From Alicyclobacillus shizuokensis NBRC 103103 (GTDB taxonomy: Bacteria; Bacillota; Bacilli; Alicyclobacillales; Alicyclobacillaceae), in assembly GCF_001552255.1 (NCBI RefSeq), contig NZ_BCQV01000007.1:1-64000 (forward strand): a DNA stretch of 64,000 bases, given 5' to 3'. This document shows, piece after piece, positions 36,001-44,800 of the stretch. The notes under the pieces were generated by a model. That model was given only the letters and a program-made list of their open reading frames with translations, did no database searches and was not told the DNA's origin. Every line of letters begins with the position of its first letter. The stretch's first letter is position 1. Made by a program: the position numbers and the translations under genes.

Positions 36001-39000
36001 AGCTTTGGTCTCTTTAACATCTCCCAGGCAGTCGAATTTACGTCTTGTACGATTACTCGTTGGCAGCCGATTTCCGGACGTGTACCGGATTCTCCGAACT
36101 GGGATAGCTGGGACGGCATTGGTACGAAGACACTTGCCTCTTCCGGCAGCGACTATGTCGATGCGGATGTGAAGAAAGCCGCGGGAGGAAAACCGTATGA
36201 AATCTTATCGGTGAAAGGTGTCGTCAAGGATTCTTCGGCCGGTAAGATCGACGCGAGTCTCAATGGTGCAGTGACCATTACCACGACCAACCCGCCGGAT
36301 GCCGGGAAGTCGGTTGACACGGAGTTCATTAAACAGGGCACGGTGACGATTACGCCCGATAACACGAGTGAATCAACCGCCGTTGTCGTATTCAGCGATC
36401 CATCCACCTTGTTTACCGATGAGATCAAGCAGTTTAAGGAAAACAACCCGACGTTGGTCAATGTCACGCCGACCTACACCTTGGAGGAGCCAACGTCATC
36501 CGATGAGGAGTTTAGTTTCGACGGGAAGACCCTCAAGATGTGGAAGAGTGACCCGCCCACCGAGACGTCGAGCAAGGACTTCACCTGCTCGGTCTATGCA
36601 TATGAGGGGTGGAAGACGGCGGCAACGCTGACCAGCTTTGAGGGCGGCCCGTGGGCCACCTACACGGTGACGATGAATGAGGCCGATTTTAACCCGGATT
36701 ATGACCAGGTCCGTTGGCATATCGCGGGTGACATCAAGAACCCGGCCAAGGACAATGACTATCTGGAGATCAAGACCACCGAATGGTATCACGGCATCTG
36801 GCCGGCCGACGTGAAAAACGAGGGAACGGTAAACAGTGAACAGCGGCTGTATATCGACATTCCGCCAATGCCTGAACACTATGTCGAGCCGCATACAGGA
36901 GAAGTCATGTACCACGGATACGACAAGGTGGACTTTCTCTTAACCAAGGATCCGGTCGGCAAAGACGCCGTGTGGATGTACTTTAAATCCAACCCGAATA
37001 TCACAACGAGAAATGCAGCGTCACTGTGTCCGATCAACCCGATCAATGGGTATCCGGTCATCAAGACGAATCTCATTAACGATCAAGTCGTGGTGGTCTG
37101 TGATCCCGACCCGAGGTACATCCCCTGGATCAGTGGTAAGTATATTGGCTATGGAAAGGTCAATGGGAAACGGCCCTTTTTCTCGGATAACACCGGGAAG
37201 GCCGATATGATCAATGTCCCGACGGATGTCGTATACCTGCCGCCAAATCTGGTGAATATCCAAGGGCCGTTTGTCGAAGTCGACGATCCGAGGGTGCAGG
37301 TATCGGTGAATCCAGACAAGACCGTGAACTTCAGCTCAGACTACATGGACGCCTACGTCTGGTACACCGACTGGTATACGGATTGGGTGAATGATCCGAA
37401 TAACTACTTTGCGACACTCGATCAGCCCACAGAAATCACCGATCCGGTGTACATTGACCCAACGCTCGCGCCGGACTACGACGAAAATGTCATCATCGAC
37501 CATGTAGAAGTGACGAGCAACAACCCCTTCGTGGCGACATGGGTGAATCCGGCGCCAACCGATACGCATGGCTTGCTCGGCACGTATTACAAGATGCCGA
37601 ATCGCATCGACCCAACTCGCGAAAAGTTCCAGGTCACTGGCGACTATCGCTTGCGCCAACAGGTCTTCACCGTCAATGAGCCGGTCGATGAATACCGAGA
37701 ACCCGGAACTCCGGTGTCCGAGGCCTTTTTGCCGGGTATTGCGCCCATTGTCGGTACCGTGCCTGACCGACAAGTCGTGGATGTCACCACCATCTTTGTG
37801 CCGGCCGGCCAACCCGTCTTGAAAATCTTAGGGGCATTCTTTGGGCCATCCGGTGACCACTATCCGGATCTCCAGGTGACAGCCCCGAATGGAGAACAGT
37901 TTGGAATCGCTGCGAACAATGGCACATGGAGTCAGACGGCCATCTCGATCACTCAGTTCGCCAATGGCACTTCGATCAAATCCTGCAGTCAGTACAGCTT
38001 TGCGGGAGAGAACGATCTGTATGACCTGATGACGTTCACCAATCCGATGACGGGTGTGTGGAAGATACAGGTCTACAACGGTGGCATTGAGTCGTCGGAA
38101 TACACGGTGACAACCAACATCGGTACTCTTCTTCAAAACGCATTCACGCTTCAGCACGTTCCCGATGCGTGGAATGTGAAGGTGAAAGTCAATGGCACAC
38201 CCATTCCCGGATTTACCGTCGATGGCAGCACGGTGACGATTACCGATCCACTGAACAAGGACGACGTGGTGGAGATTGACTACACCACAGGTGGCCTTCA
38301 GGTGGACGCCCTGCCCATGCAGTCGGAATTTGAATTCCAGGACTCGCCACCGTTCACGATCGTCAGCGTTCAACGCAATGGCGTGGACATCCCAGAAGAC
38401 CCAACCAATGGCTATACGGTGCAGGATGATAAGTTCTATCTGCATGGCAGCGCGCTGACACCCGGAGACGTCGTGGTCCAATACGCGATGGGTTCCGTGA
38501 ACAATGTCTTCACCTTGGCCAATCCCGTGGGAGAAGGCGTCGAGGTTTATCTCAATGGGGTCAAGCTCGATCCGTCTCAATACACGGTCTCAGGAACCAC
38601 GCTCGTCATCCAAAAGAGTCTCTTGCATCTGAATGACTGGGTTCATATTCAGTCGTATCAGTTGCTTCCGGGCTTTGATACCTCAAAGAACAATTACTTG
38701 GGCGAGTTCCAGTTCTCGCGGATTGACCCGGCGATCAACTTTGATTGGGGATACAGCTCTCCGTTTGCCGAAGAGACGTCCCCGGTACAGGCCAGTGAAT
38801 TCACGATCGAAGAAGTCATCCCGGATACCGCGGACTTCGATTTCATCCTGGATGCGACCGTCGTGTATCCGACGAATAGTCCCATCAGCATCGATAACTT
38901 TACAGGGACTTGGGTGGAGTTCGATACGGATCCCACCAGTAAAGGTAATTGGCATGGACCGCCGGAGGACGGTTATACGGACGTTACCAACTTGGAAAAT

Positions 39001-41544
39001 CAGAATGGTCAATCTGGATGGTACAATCCCGATCATGTGAACCTGACGGATTATGCGTTCTCCTTCAAGGTGCAGACCCGTGCGGGTGATGATGACGTGA
39101 TTGGCGCCTTGTTCCGCTTCGACCCCGATACGTTGAATTTCTACTCGTTTGAGTGGGATGCGGAAGCGCCAGAAACGCATTGGATCTTGCCCACAAAAGG
39201 GATGTATGTCTTCCGCAACATTTGCCTGAACCCGCAAGACTACGGGAAAGATAAATTGGTCTACGAGCGAGAGCAATTGGGGTACTTTAATCAAGCATGG
39301 GAACCTGGTCAGCACATTGTGCATGAGGTCCTCATCCAGGTATTTGGATCCACGATCATTGTCACGGTGGATGGAGAAGAAAAGATCCACGTCACCGATC
39401 CGGATTCGACAAAAGTGTTGACCAAAGGCGCATGGGGACCGCTGACGCAGTCGCAGCCCGAATCGCACTTTTGGGATTTCTTGTTCACCACCTATCAGCA
39501 GGTAGTCTTCAGCCATCACATTCAAAACTCAGTTCCCGTCCCCGTGTCAGATACCAACCGGACTGCAACATTACAGGTGATCGATCATACGGTTCGGGAA
39601 GAGTTCCAAGAAGACATCAATGAGCTTCTGGACAACAACGTGGGAGTGGATGAAGCCGATCTGATTGTCAGCTATCAGATTGTAGACGACCACAGCGATG
39701 TCGCCAGCGTGTATTTCGATGATCCGGCCCAGCCGACGACAAATATGCCGACTTCGACTTCAGACCAAAACGCATCCGTCTACGCCAAGATTCTCACCAA
39801 ACCGCAGACGGCGCCAGAGGTGCCAGACTATGGCGAAACGCGTCATACCACCCTGGACTACCCGCCGCCGGACGTGCCATCGGATGTGTATGTACCGAAT
39901 CAGCCAGAACCCTACATTCCGGACATGGTCCCGCCGCCGACCACCGATATGTCGGACGGCTTTGCGGTGAGCTGGCGCGGGCGGATCTATGCCCCCGTCA
40001 GTGGCGTGTACACATTCTATGCGACCGTCGATGATGGATTCCGTCTCTGGATCGATAACCGTCTCATCATCGACGCTTGGAAGGACAATCCCGGTGGCGT
40101 GACCTACACCGGCTCCATCGAACTGGAAGGTGGGAAGTGGTACACATTCTCCGCGAACTATTTCGAGGATACGGATCGGGCGATGGTTCGGCTGGAGTGG
40201 GAGTATCCAGGATCCCCAAGGCAAGTGATTGGTCCGGATTACTTCGTGCCGTATCTGGGCTACACCGTGATGGCACAGGTGCGTGAAGCCACGCCGCTGC
40301 CCTGGAGCCCGATGATTCATAACGGGTATTACTACTTCCAGGACAAAGAGTTTTACCTGTATGCCAACAAGGTGCATATCGTAACCACACCCGTGGACAA
40401 CACGGTCTTGTTACAGCCAAGACCCCAACAAGGTTCGCCCCTCATCGTTCGAGACAACGAGGGCAACATTCTCCGCAAGGTCACATTCTTTGATGACGAC
40501 TGGAATCTGACCCTTGAATATACGGACGAGATGACAGGGAATGGCGGCGCGCGGTACTTCCTGGCTTATCGAGACATCGATCCCAACACGCTCAAGGTGT
40601 ATGTGAACGGGGAACTTCTTGGGCCATCCCAATATGTTTTTGATCCCAAGAAATCTGTAGTGGAGTTCATGAAAAACCTCGGCTTCTCTGATATAATCGT
40701 CCTGAAGTACAAGCTGTTGTACAGCTACATGGTCGATTACAACTACGATGTCGAGAACGACGTCGCCAAGCTCACCCTGCATGATGCCTATGATCCAGCG
40801 CTCATGCGGGATATGGAGATCATTTATGAAGGCGCGACCGACACGCCGTTCTACCGGGCTTCCGATGAAGTGTCTTTCAACCCGATCCTGAATCACAATC
40901 ATCGAGGGTTCTTGTACATCACGAACAAGCTCGATGAGACGGCCAAGAGCATTGAACTGACGGTCTCTCCCGACAAACTTCCGGCCAGCGGAACCGGGAA
41001 GTGTCTCGTCACCGTCAAAGTTCTCGACAAGTACAACAACCCCATTCAGAGAAAAGACGTTCAGATCTTCCGAGATGGCGAGCTGGTCTTTAGCGGCAAG
41101 ACGAACCGCGCCGGTGAGGTCTATCTGTATGAACAGCCCGCGCCGACTCCCATTGGGGTATCCCAGTACCAGGCGGTATGTGATGGCCTCTACAATGTCG
41201 CTCTGCTGAATTTCTATCAGCCCAATGTGGCCAAACGGTACTTTGTCGAACTGAAAGCCTCGAAAGCCGCGATCCAAGCGGGTGTGGACGATACCGTCAC
41301 GATTACGGCCACGGTTCGGGATGAAAACTGGATGTCAGTTCCTGGCGTGAAACTGACGGTGACGTATAAAGACACCCTCGGCCGGACCCGCACCGTCATG
41401 CCGATCACCGATGCGTTTGGTCAAACGACCATCACCATTTCGGGTGAGGATCTCGCGCCTGGAGCGTTCCCCGTATACGCCATTTATGACATGGGTGTGG
41501 AAGAAGCCAGCAACTTCATTTTCATCAAGGTGATCGGGGGCTGA
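33070..41544 (+). CDS. Giant multi-domain adhesin (Big, lectin-like, P-like, PA14 domains)
   Basis: A 2824-residue structural protein. Visible units in order are: bacterial Ig (BIG2-like) near 216-295 and 482-560; a lectin-like domain near 744-999 with NDDDIIGVIF and FYCFMW; a P-domain-like beta-sandwich near 1554-1680; and hairpin units of tail-fibre type near 1694-1864 (VYLNGVKLDPSQYTVSGTTL). A second lectin-like domain lies near 1944-2143 (GDDDVIGALF, FYSFEW), and a PA14 domain near 2290-2395 (SGVYTFYATVDDGFRLWIDN). Two invasin-like Ig domains span about 2624-2824. There is no signal peptide or anchor, so it is a virion rather than host-surface protein. These domains bind glycans or extend fibres. 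The function is probably host or biofilm attachment. The stop overlaps a terminator stem. Confidence 0.75.
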   Translation: MAFVTFDYKLQALIQPILTRYFNYQIWANCTIDNNGSTQTVTELVYTGRGCVTSLNDSLNSANTLDEHTVEYLATTGVNQLRDQYAGMTVTVDSYTIVSTDPRVSVICPPDGSAQPLAWCSDLVQDEVEVETTWIQGPTIDTSLYNSPDQMMPLLETNIKVHLARFATAPLPDNYNIISLLATSDNEAVVMELQDDNLFVFAQDAGDFPPELVVDEDTVTLVQGMTGTLNIQMLVGGESVDRMDELQVYINDPSIVSLVSVDDNGVVLQGTNVGTTTVSLSFLTSNVIVTVQVVAPQGQLDFSKSVQTSYVGDPTEIHFHATYENGSRFDIASSILALVDGDAEIQKIDESTYAVTPHASGILTMSISVTGATGDPINATIKMPVKDKQLNRFFITPRELQVVKGQPFTVTANYDVPDPEMTVDESLITWTASDESGPIGLEVQSGRSITLTPQNTGELTIQARLYNGADSVVATVYGETEPFITVSAESVLLKPNDTVTLFAQVVNGQNQPIDWSVEDNGLIKVLNQSDNSIEIQGLIDGTAVIHARALGMQKDITISVSSVEFQASDDPDPIQMDPGDQNTYYFPTEDAPEQWGDPGTPSSYVDGGGILTEIYGNGSGTEDPTYAFYSGIGDNDDLFVKKPQFENTVQKFNYAARMRGKKKHSVMIYPEIDFQYSIQYKGDFFTDYNESPFKFEVDAYPQRDFHFTINETRKLQSLRDYSVKMTIGGTVPKKTLQYAVEWTGAYEISNTIDIRALFDKNSGEGHFVGAGKDTWELLSNGHVVDHSNQSRFSGSIARNTQYFNPTWAYNDFEVHFTPVIDLVTDYHAPLWGNDDDIIGVIFKAQNDWKNFYCFMWERDERVQYSWRAGNNLDGLPLGFTDSEWEAHCVTEKYQDPWSNYVHNLGWGDRHYRVYRCKNGKFYRVNTPDLSNGDGWVYEKSNGIRIHADGNHIQIYILPSGASNWRKVFEFDTEYETGSFGLFNISQAVEFTSCTITRWQPISGRVPDSPNWDSWDGIGTKTLASSGSDYVDADVKKAAGGKPYEILSVKGVVKDSSAGKIDASLNGAVTITTTNPPDAGKSVDTEFIKQGTVTITPDNTSESTAVVVFSDPSTLFTDEIKQFKENNPTLVNVTPTYTLEEPTSSDEEFSFDGKTLKMWKSDPPTETSSKDFTCSVYAYEGWKTAATLTSFEGGPWATYTVTMNEADFNPDYDQVRWHIAGDIKNPAKDNDYLEIKTTEWYHGIWPADVKNEGTVNSEQRLYIDIPPMPEHYVEPHTGEVMYHGYDKVDFLLTKDPVGKDAVWMYFKSNPNITTRNAASLCPINPINGYPVIKTNLINDQVVVVCDPDPRYIPWISGKYIGYGKVNGKRPFFSDNTGKADMINVPTDVVYLPPNLVNIQGPFVEVDDPRVQVSVNPDKTVNFSSDYMDAYVWYTDWYTDWVNDPNNYFATLDQPTEITDPVYIDPTLAPDYDENVIIDHVEVTSNNPFVATWVNPAPTDTHGLLGTYYKMPNRIDPTREKFQVTGDYRLRQQVFTVNEPVDEYREPGTPVSEAFLPGIAPIVGTVPDRQVVDVTTIFVPAGQPVLKILGAFFGPSGDHYPDLQVTAPNGEQFGIAANNGTWSQTAISITQFANGTSIKSCSQYSFAGENDLYDLMTFTNPMTGVWKIQVYNGGIESSEYTVTTNIGTLLQNAFTLQHVPDAWNVKVKVNGTPIPGFTVDGSTVTITDPLNKDDVVEIDYTTGGLQVDALPMQSEFEFQDSPPFTIVSVQRNGVDIPEDPTNGYTVQDDKFYLHGSALTPGDVVVQYAMGSVNNVFTLANPVGEGVEVYLNGVKLDPSQYTVSGTTLVIQKSLLHLNDWVHIQSYQLLPGFDTSKNNYLGEFQFSRIDPAINFDWGYSSPFAEETSPVQASEFTIEEVIPDTADFDFILDATVVYPTNSPISIDNFTGTWVEFDTDPTSKGNWHGPPEDGYTDVTNLENQNGQSGWYNPDHVNLTDYAFSFKVQTRAGDDDVIGALFRFDPDTLNFYSFEWDAEAPETHWILPTKGMYVFRNICLNPQDYGKDKLVYEREQLGYFNQAWEPGQHIVHEVLIQVFGSTIIVTVDGEEKIHVTDPDSTKVLTKGAWGPLTQSQPESHFWDFLFTTYQQVVFSHHIQNSVPVPVSDTNRTATLQVIDHTVREEFQEDINELLDNNVGVDEADLIVSYQIVDDHSDVASVYFDDPAQPTTNMPTSTSDQNASVYAKILTKPQTAPEVPDYGETRHTTLDYPPPDVPSDVYVPNQPEPYIPDMVPPPTTDMSDGFAVSWRGRIYAPVSGVYTFYATVDDGFRLWIDNRLIIDAWKDNPGGVTYTGSIELEGGKWYTFSANYFEDTDRAMVRLEWEYPGSPRQVIGPDYFVPYLGYTVMAQVREATPLPWSPMIHNGYYYFQDKEFYLYANKVHIVTTPVDNTVLLQPRPQQGSPLIVRDNEGNILRKVTFFDDDWNLTLEYTDEMTGNGGARYFLAYRDIDPNTLKVYVNGELLGPSQYVFDPKKSVVEFMKNLGFSDIIVLKYKLLYSYMVDYNYDVENDVAKLTLHDAYDPALMRDMEIIYEGATDTPFYRASDEVSFNPILNHNHRGFLYITNKLDETAKSIELTVSPDKLPASGTGKCLVTVKVLDKYNNPIQRKDVQIFRDGELVFSGKTNRAGEVYLYEQPAPTPIGVSQYQAVCDGLYNVALLNFYQPNVAKRYFVELKASKAAIQAGVDDTVTITATVRDENWMSVPGVKLTVTYKDTLGRTRTVMPITDAFGQTTITISGEDLAPGAFPVYAIYDMGVEEASNFIFIKVIGG

Positions 41545-41557
41545 GGCCCCCGTTTTT
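41535..41557 (+). terminator. Strong hairpin terminator overlapping stop of giant adhesin gene
   Basis: CGGGGGC, loop TGAG, GCCCCCG, then TTTTT. The stop codon TGA is the loop start. This is a textbook intrinsic terminator, yet the next gene begins only 23 bases later without a visible promoter, so it may act as a partial attenuator. Confidence 0.85.
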
Positions 41558-41579
41558 GATCGATAGGAGGATGACCCAC

Positions 41580-41894
41580 ATGCCGCGGCCTTATGTCGTG
41601 GGTTGGTACTACGCATTTAAGACCCTGTATGACTGGAAGAAGAAACATGGATGGCGGGTTACACGGCGCCGAATGAAGCTGTGGAAACAGATGCTCCGGA
41701 AGAAATACTTCTGGAGGACTCCAAAAGAGCGGGCCGAAGAGATGCGAAAGTTTCTGGATGGGATTCGTGAAATGGGAAGGACCGTTCATGAAGAACTCCA
41801 TGTCGCCCGAGGGATCTCGGTGCCCTCTTGTGGATGGTGTAACCCGCGCGCCGGGGAAGAGGACGATGAGGAAGACTTGGAGGTGAGCTCATGA
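41580..41894 (+). CDS. Small basic protein of unknown function
   Basis: A 104-residue protein with TAGGAGG nine bases before ATG 41580. It is very basic and aromatic at the N-terminus (PRPYVVGWYYAFKTLYDWKKKHGWRV), with many Arg/Lys/Trp. It has a CGWC pair near the end (residues about 82-85) and an acidic tail. Its TGA overlaps the next ATG (ATGA). It is placed between two giant adhesin genes and directly after a terminator, so its level may be tuned separately. It could be an assembly factor; no family is recognised. Confidence 0.5.
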   Translation: MPRPYVVGWYYAFKTLYDWKKKHGWRVTRRRMKLWKQMLRKKYFWRTPKERAEEMRKFLDGIREMGRTVHEELHVARGISVPSCGWCNPRAGEEDDEEDLEVSS

Positions 41895-44800
41895 TCTCAT
41901 ACTCTTGCCGAGTCAGTTGTGTCATCTCCGTGCCCAAGCAAGAACTGCTGGCACACGCCTTCAATTTGGAGTTAGATGATCAATCCATCGCGGAGACGCG
42001 AGATAGCGAAGACGTCGCTGACCTGCTCTTTGAAGGAAAGACGCTGCAGGATTTGTTTGAGCCGATGATTCAGGATTATGCGCAGCAATACGGATTGCAA
42101 CGCTCGGACATTGTGGTCACCAAGTATCTGGCCGTATCCGGCAATAAAGACGTTATGGTGGCCTTCAAAGGCGCCAGCGGCACCGATCTATTCGAGACCC
42201 AAGATGACTCCAAGGTTGTCATCGCATATTACCGGCCCAGCGCGAATCTCGGCTATGGGCTGGAGTTACATGAGTACCTCAGCCAACTTCCCAACAACAA
42301 ATATGCCTTGCGGGTCGGTAATCAAGTCCCAAACGGCGATGTGAACCTGGCCTATGTCTACACGCCGGATCTGGATTCGGACGCGAATGTGGCCTTGATT
42401 GATACGTCCTCGGTCTCCGACAACGTGATTCCGTTGGATCAGATGGAATCCATCGTCGTCCCTGATTCGACCGGGAAGCTGCAGTATGCATCGATTGTGT
42501 CCGAGAATGAACCGGTTGTTGTGCGGCCGCCATATGACATGTTTCCCTCCAAAGACTTTGTCCTGACTCGCCGGTTTGCGAACCATACCAAGTCCGTGGA
42601 CAATGCGTTGTTCTACAAATTCGAACTCAAATACCACTACGACAGCAAAACCGGCACACCTGGGCAGGTGACTCGATATACGGGTAGCGAGATTCAGATC
42701 ACCGATGAGAACGGGAATCCTCTCGGTGACGGGTTCAACTACCTGATTTACGCGCGCTGCATGGAAGGGAACCCGCATATTTACTGGGTCAAAATCTACA
42801 CGGCGTTCAACACGAATGAAGAGCAGACCTTCAAGGTTCTGTACAACCACGTGGATCAGGTCCTGCCCGATGACCAACTGACCACGACCCGCCAATCCGT
42901 GTTGTATTCCAACCAGCAGGGGAAGGCAATTCAAGGTGGCAAGCTGCGGATCATCAATGGCATGAGCGCCTATGAAGAAACGACAATGGATACGGTGAAA
43001 TCGGCCGATGAGACCCAAGAGGTCTATGCCATTGACGATCAGCCCCAGTACGATGGCTATCGGATCTATGTTCCGCAAAAATCGGAGTCCGATCCGCGCG
43101 GGCCCCAGATCTTCAGCTACAAACTGTCGGCTACTTATACCACGGCGGAGGGGACGGAGGAAACCTTCACCCTTGGCTGGATCACCGACTGGGTCCTCAA
43201 CCCAGAGGCTTTGCTGGAACATGAGAAGCCCGTGTTTGATGGGCAGTGGAAGAACATCGGGATCCAGGATGGTTCCAGTTTCTTGTCTGCCCAAAGTCTC
43301 ATTGGGATGGTTCTTCCGCATGGCATCGATCGATTGCCGTCCAATGCGGTTTATAAGATCGAAGACGCCGCGGGAAATCTTTTGTATACCACCGAGACGG
43401 CGCCGGATAACCCGAATGTTCAAACGGACGTGGACTCCTCCGGAGACAATCCGCCGCGCGCGTCCTATACGGGAACCCCCAAGTCCCCGTGGACCGAAGG
43501 CGATGATCCGAATACACGTCTGAAAAGTAATCCCATTCCGCATCAATGCACGGTATTTGCAGAGCATCAGCGACAAGAACTGGACTTTACCTGGCAAGCC
43601 AGTGGGACGGGCCTTCTCACCAAAACCAGCTTGTTTGAATCGCAATGGCAGGCGGTCGCACGACTCGAGGTCGTCAATGAGACCACGGAGAAAATGATCA
43701 AGGTCTTTGATGACTGGGATTATCTTGGCCCCAACTCCGGTATGAAGCGGTCTGACTGGAAATACGATGCCTCGAAAGATCAGTTGTACTGCACGTCCGA
43801 TGCCGTGGATATCGGGGCGTTTTACGAGAATACCAGTGACGCCAAAAAGCTATCGAACTACGTATGGTCCGCTACGGTGACGGTCAACGACCCTGGGGAT
43901 GATGATGTCATCGGCCTGATCTTCCGACTCAAGGACGCGAACCATTACTATATGTTCGCGTGGGAAAAGCAGACCATGAACACCTCGTCCTATAAGTATC
44001 CCGATGGGTCAACCAACCCCGTGGGGCGCATTTTGGTTTCCAGTAAGGGCGTTTCCCAGCTTATCTATGACTCGAAAGGCGCGAGCCACTCTCCGTATCT
44101 GACGACTAAGAGCTGGAGCGACTACATGAATGGATACGCCGGTGAGTCCTTTGGCTCGAAAAAAAAGCGCATTTTCAAGGCAAAGCCGGCGAGCGGGTCA
44201 AAATACAGCGCAGATAAAACCGGGAACAGCTATGTGGATGTGACCATTTACGACAGTACCTACAAAGGAACGGGGTGGGAGAAGAACACGAAATACCAGA
44301 TCGAAGTTCACTGCATCGGCGATTTTTTCAAGGTCTACATTAACGGTTCGTTGGTCCTGACCGCCCGGGACGCCGATTACGATGCGGGTACCTATGGGGT
44401 CATGGACATCTCCCAAAAAAGTGTGTACTGGTCGAGCCTAAAACTCACCCTGATTGATACGGACGTGGTGGTGTCCGAAGCCTTCCCGGTATCCTTGCCA
44501 TCGAATGCCCAGTACAAGCTCTCGACGCAACCCGTGTCTGCGATTATGGCCCCATATATCCAAACCTTTATGAAGCAGAACTATGGGTCGGAGACCTATC
44601 CGTACGATATTCTGGGCTATTCCGTGAACCCCGGACAGGATCTCATTTGCACCATTAAGAGCGATGGCTACGTGTATGGATATACCAACAGCCCCAAAGC
44701 GGCTGGTTCTGTCACGGTACCCTGGAGCACATCTGACAATGGACTTGACGTCGAGGGAACCGGTAAGGCGTTCTTCCAGCCGGACGGGACGTTCCGGTAC

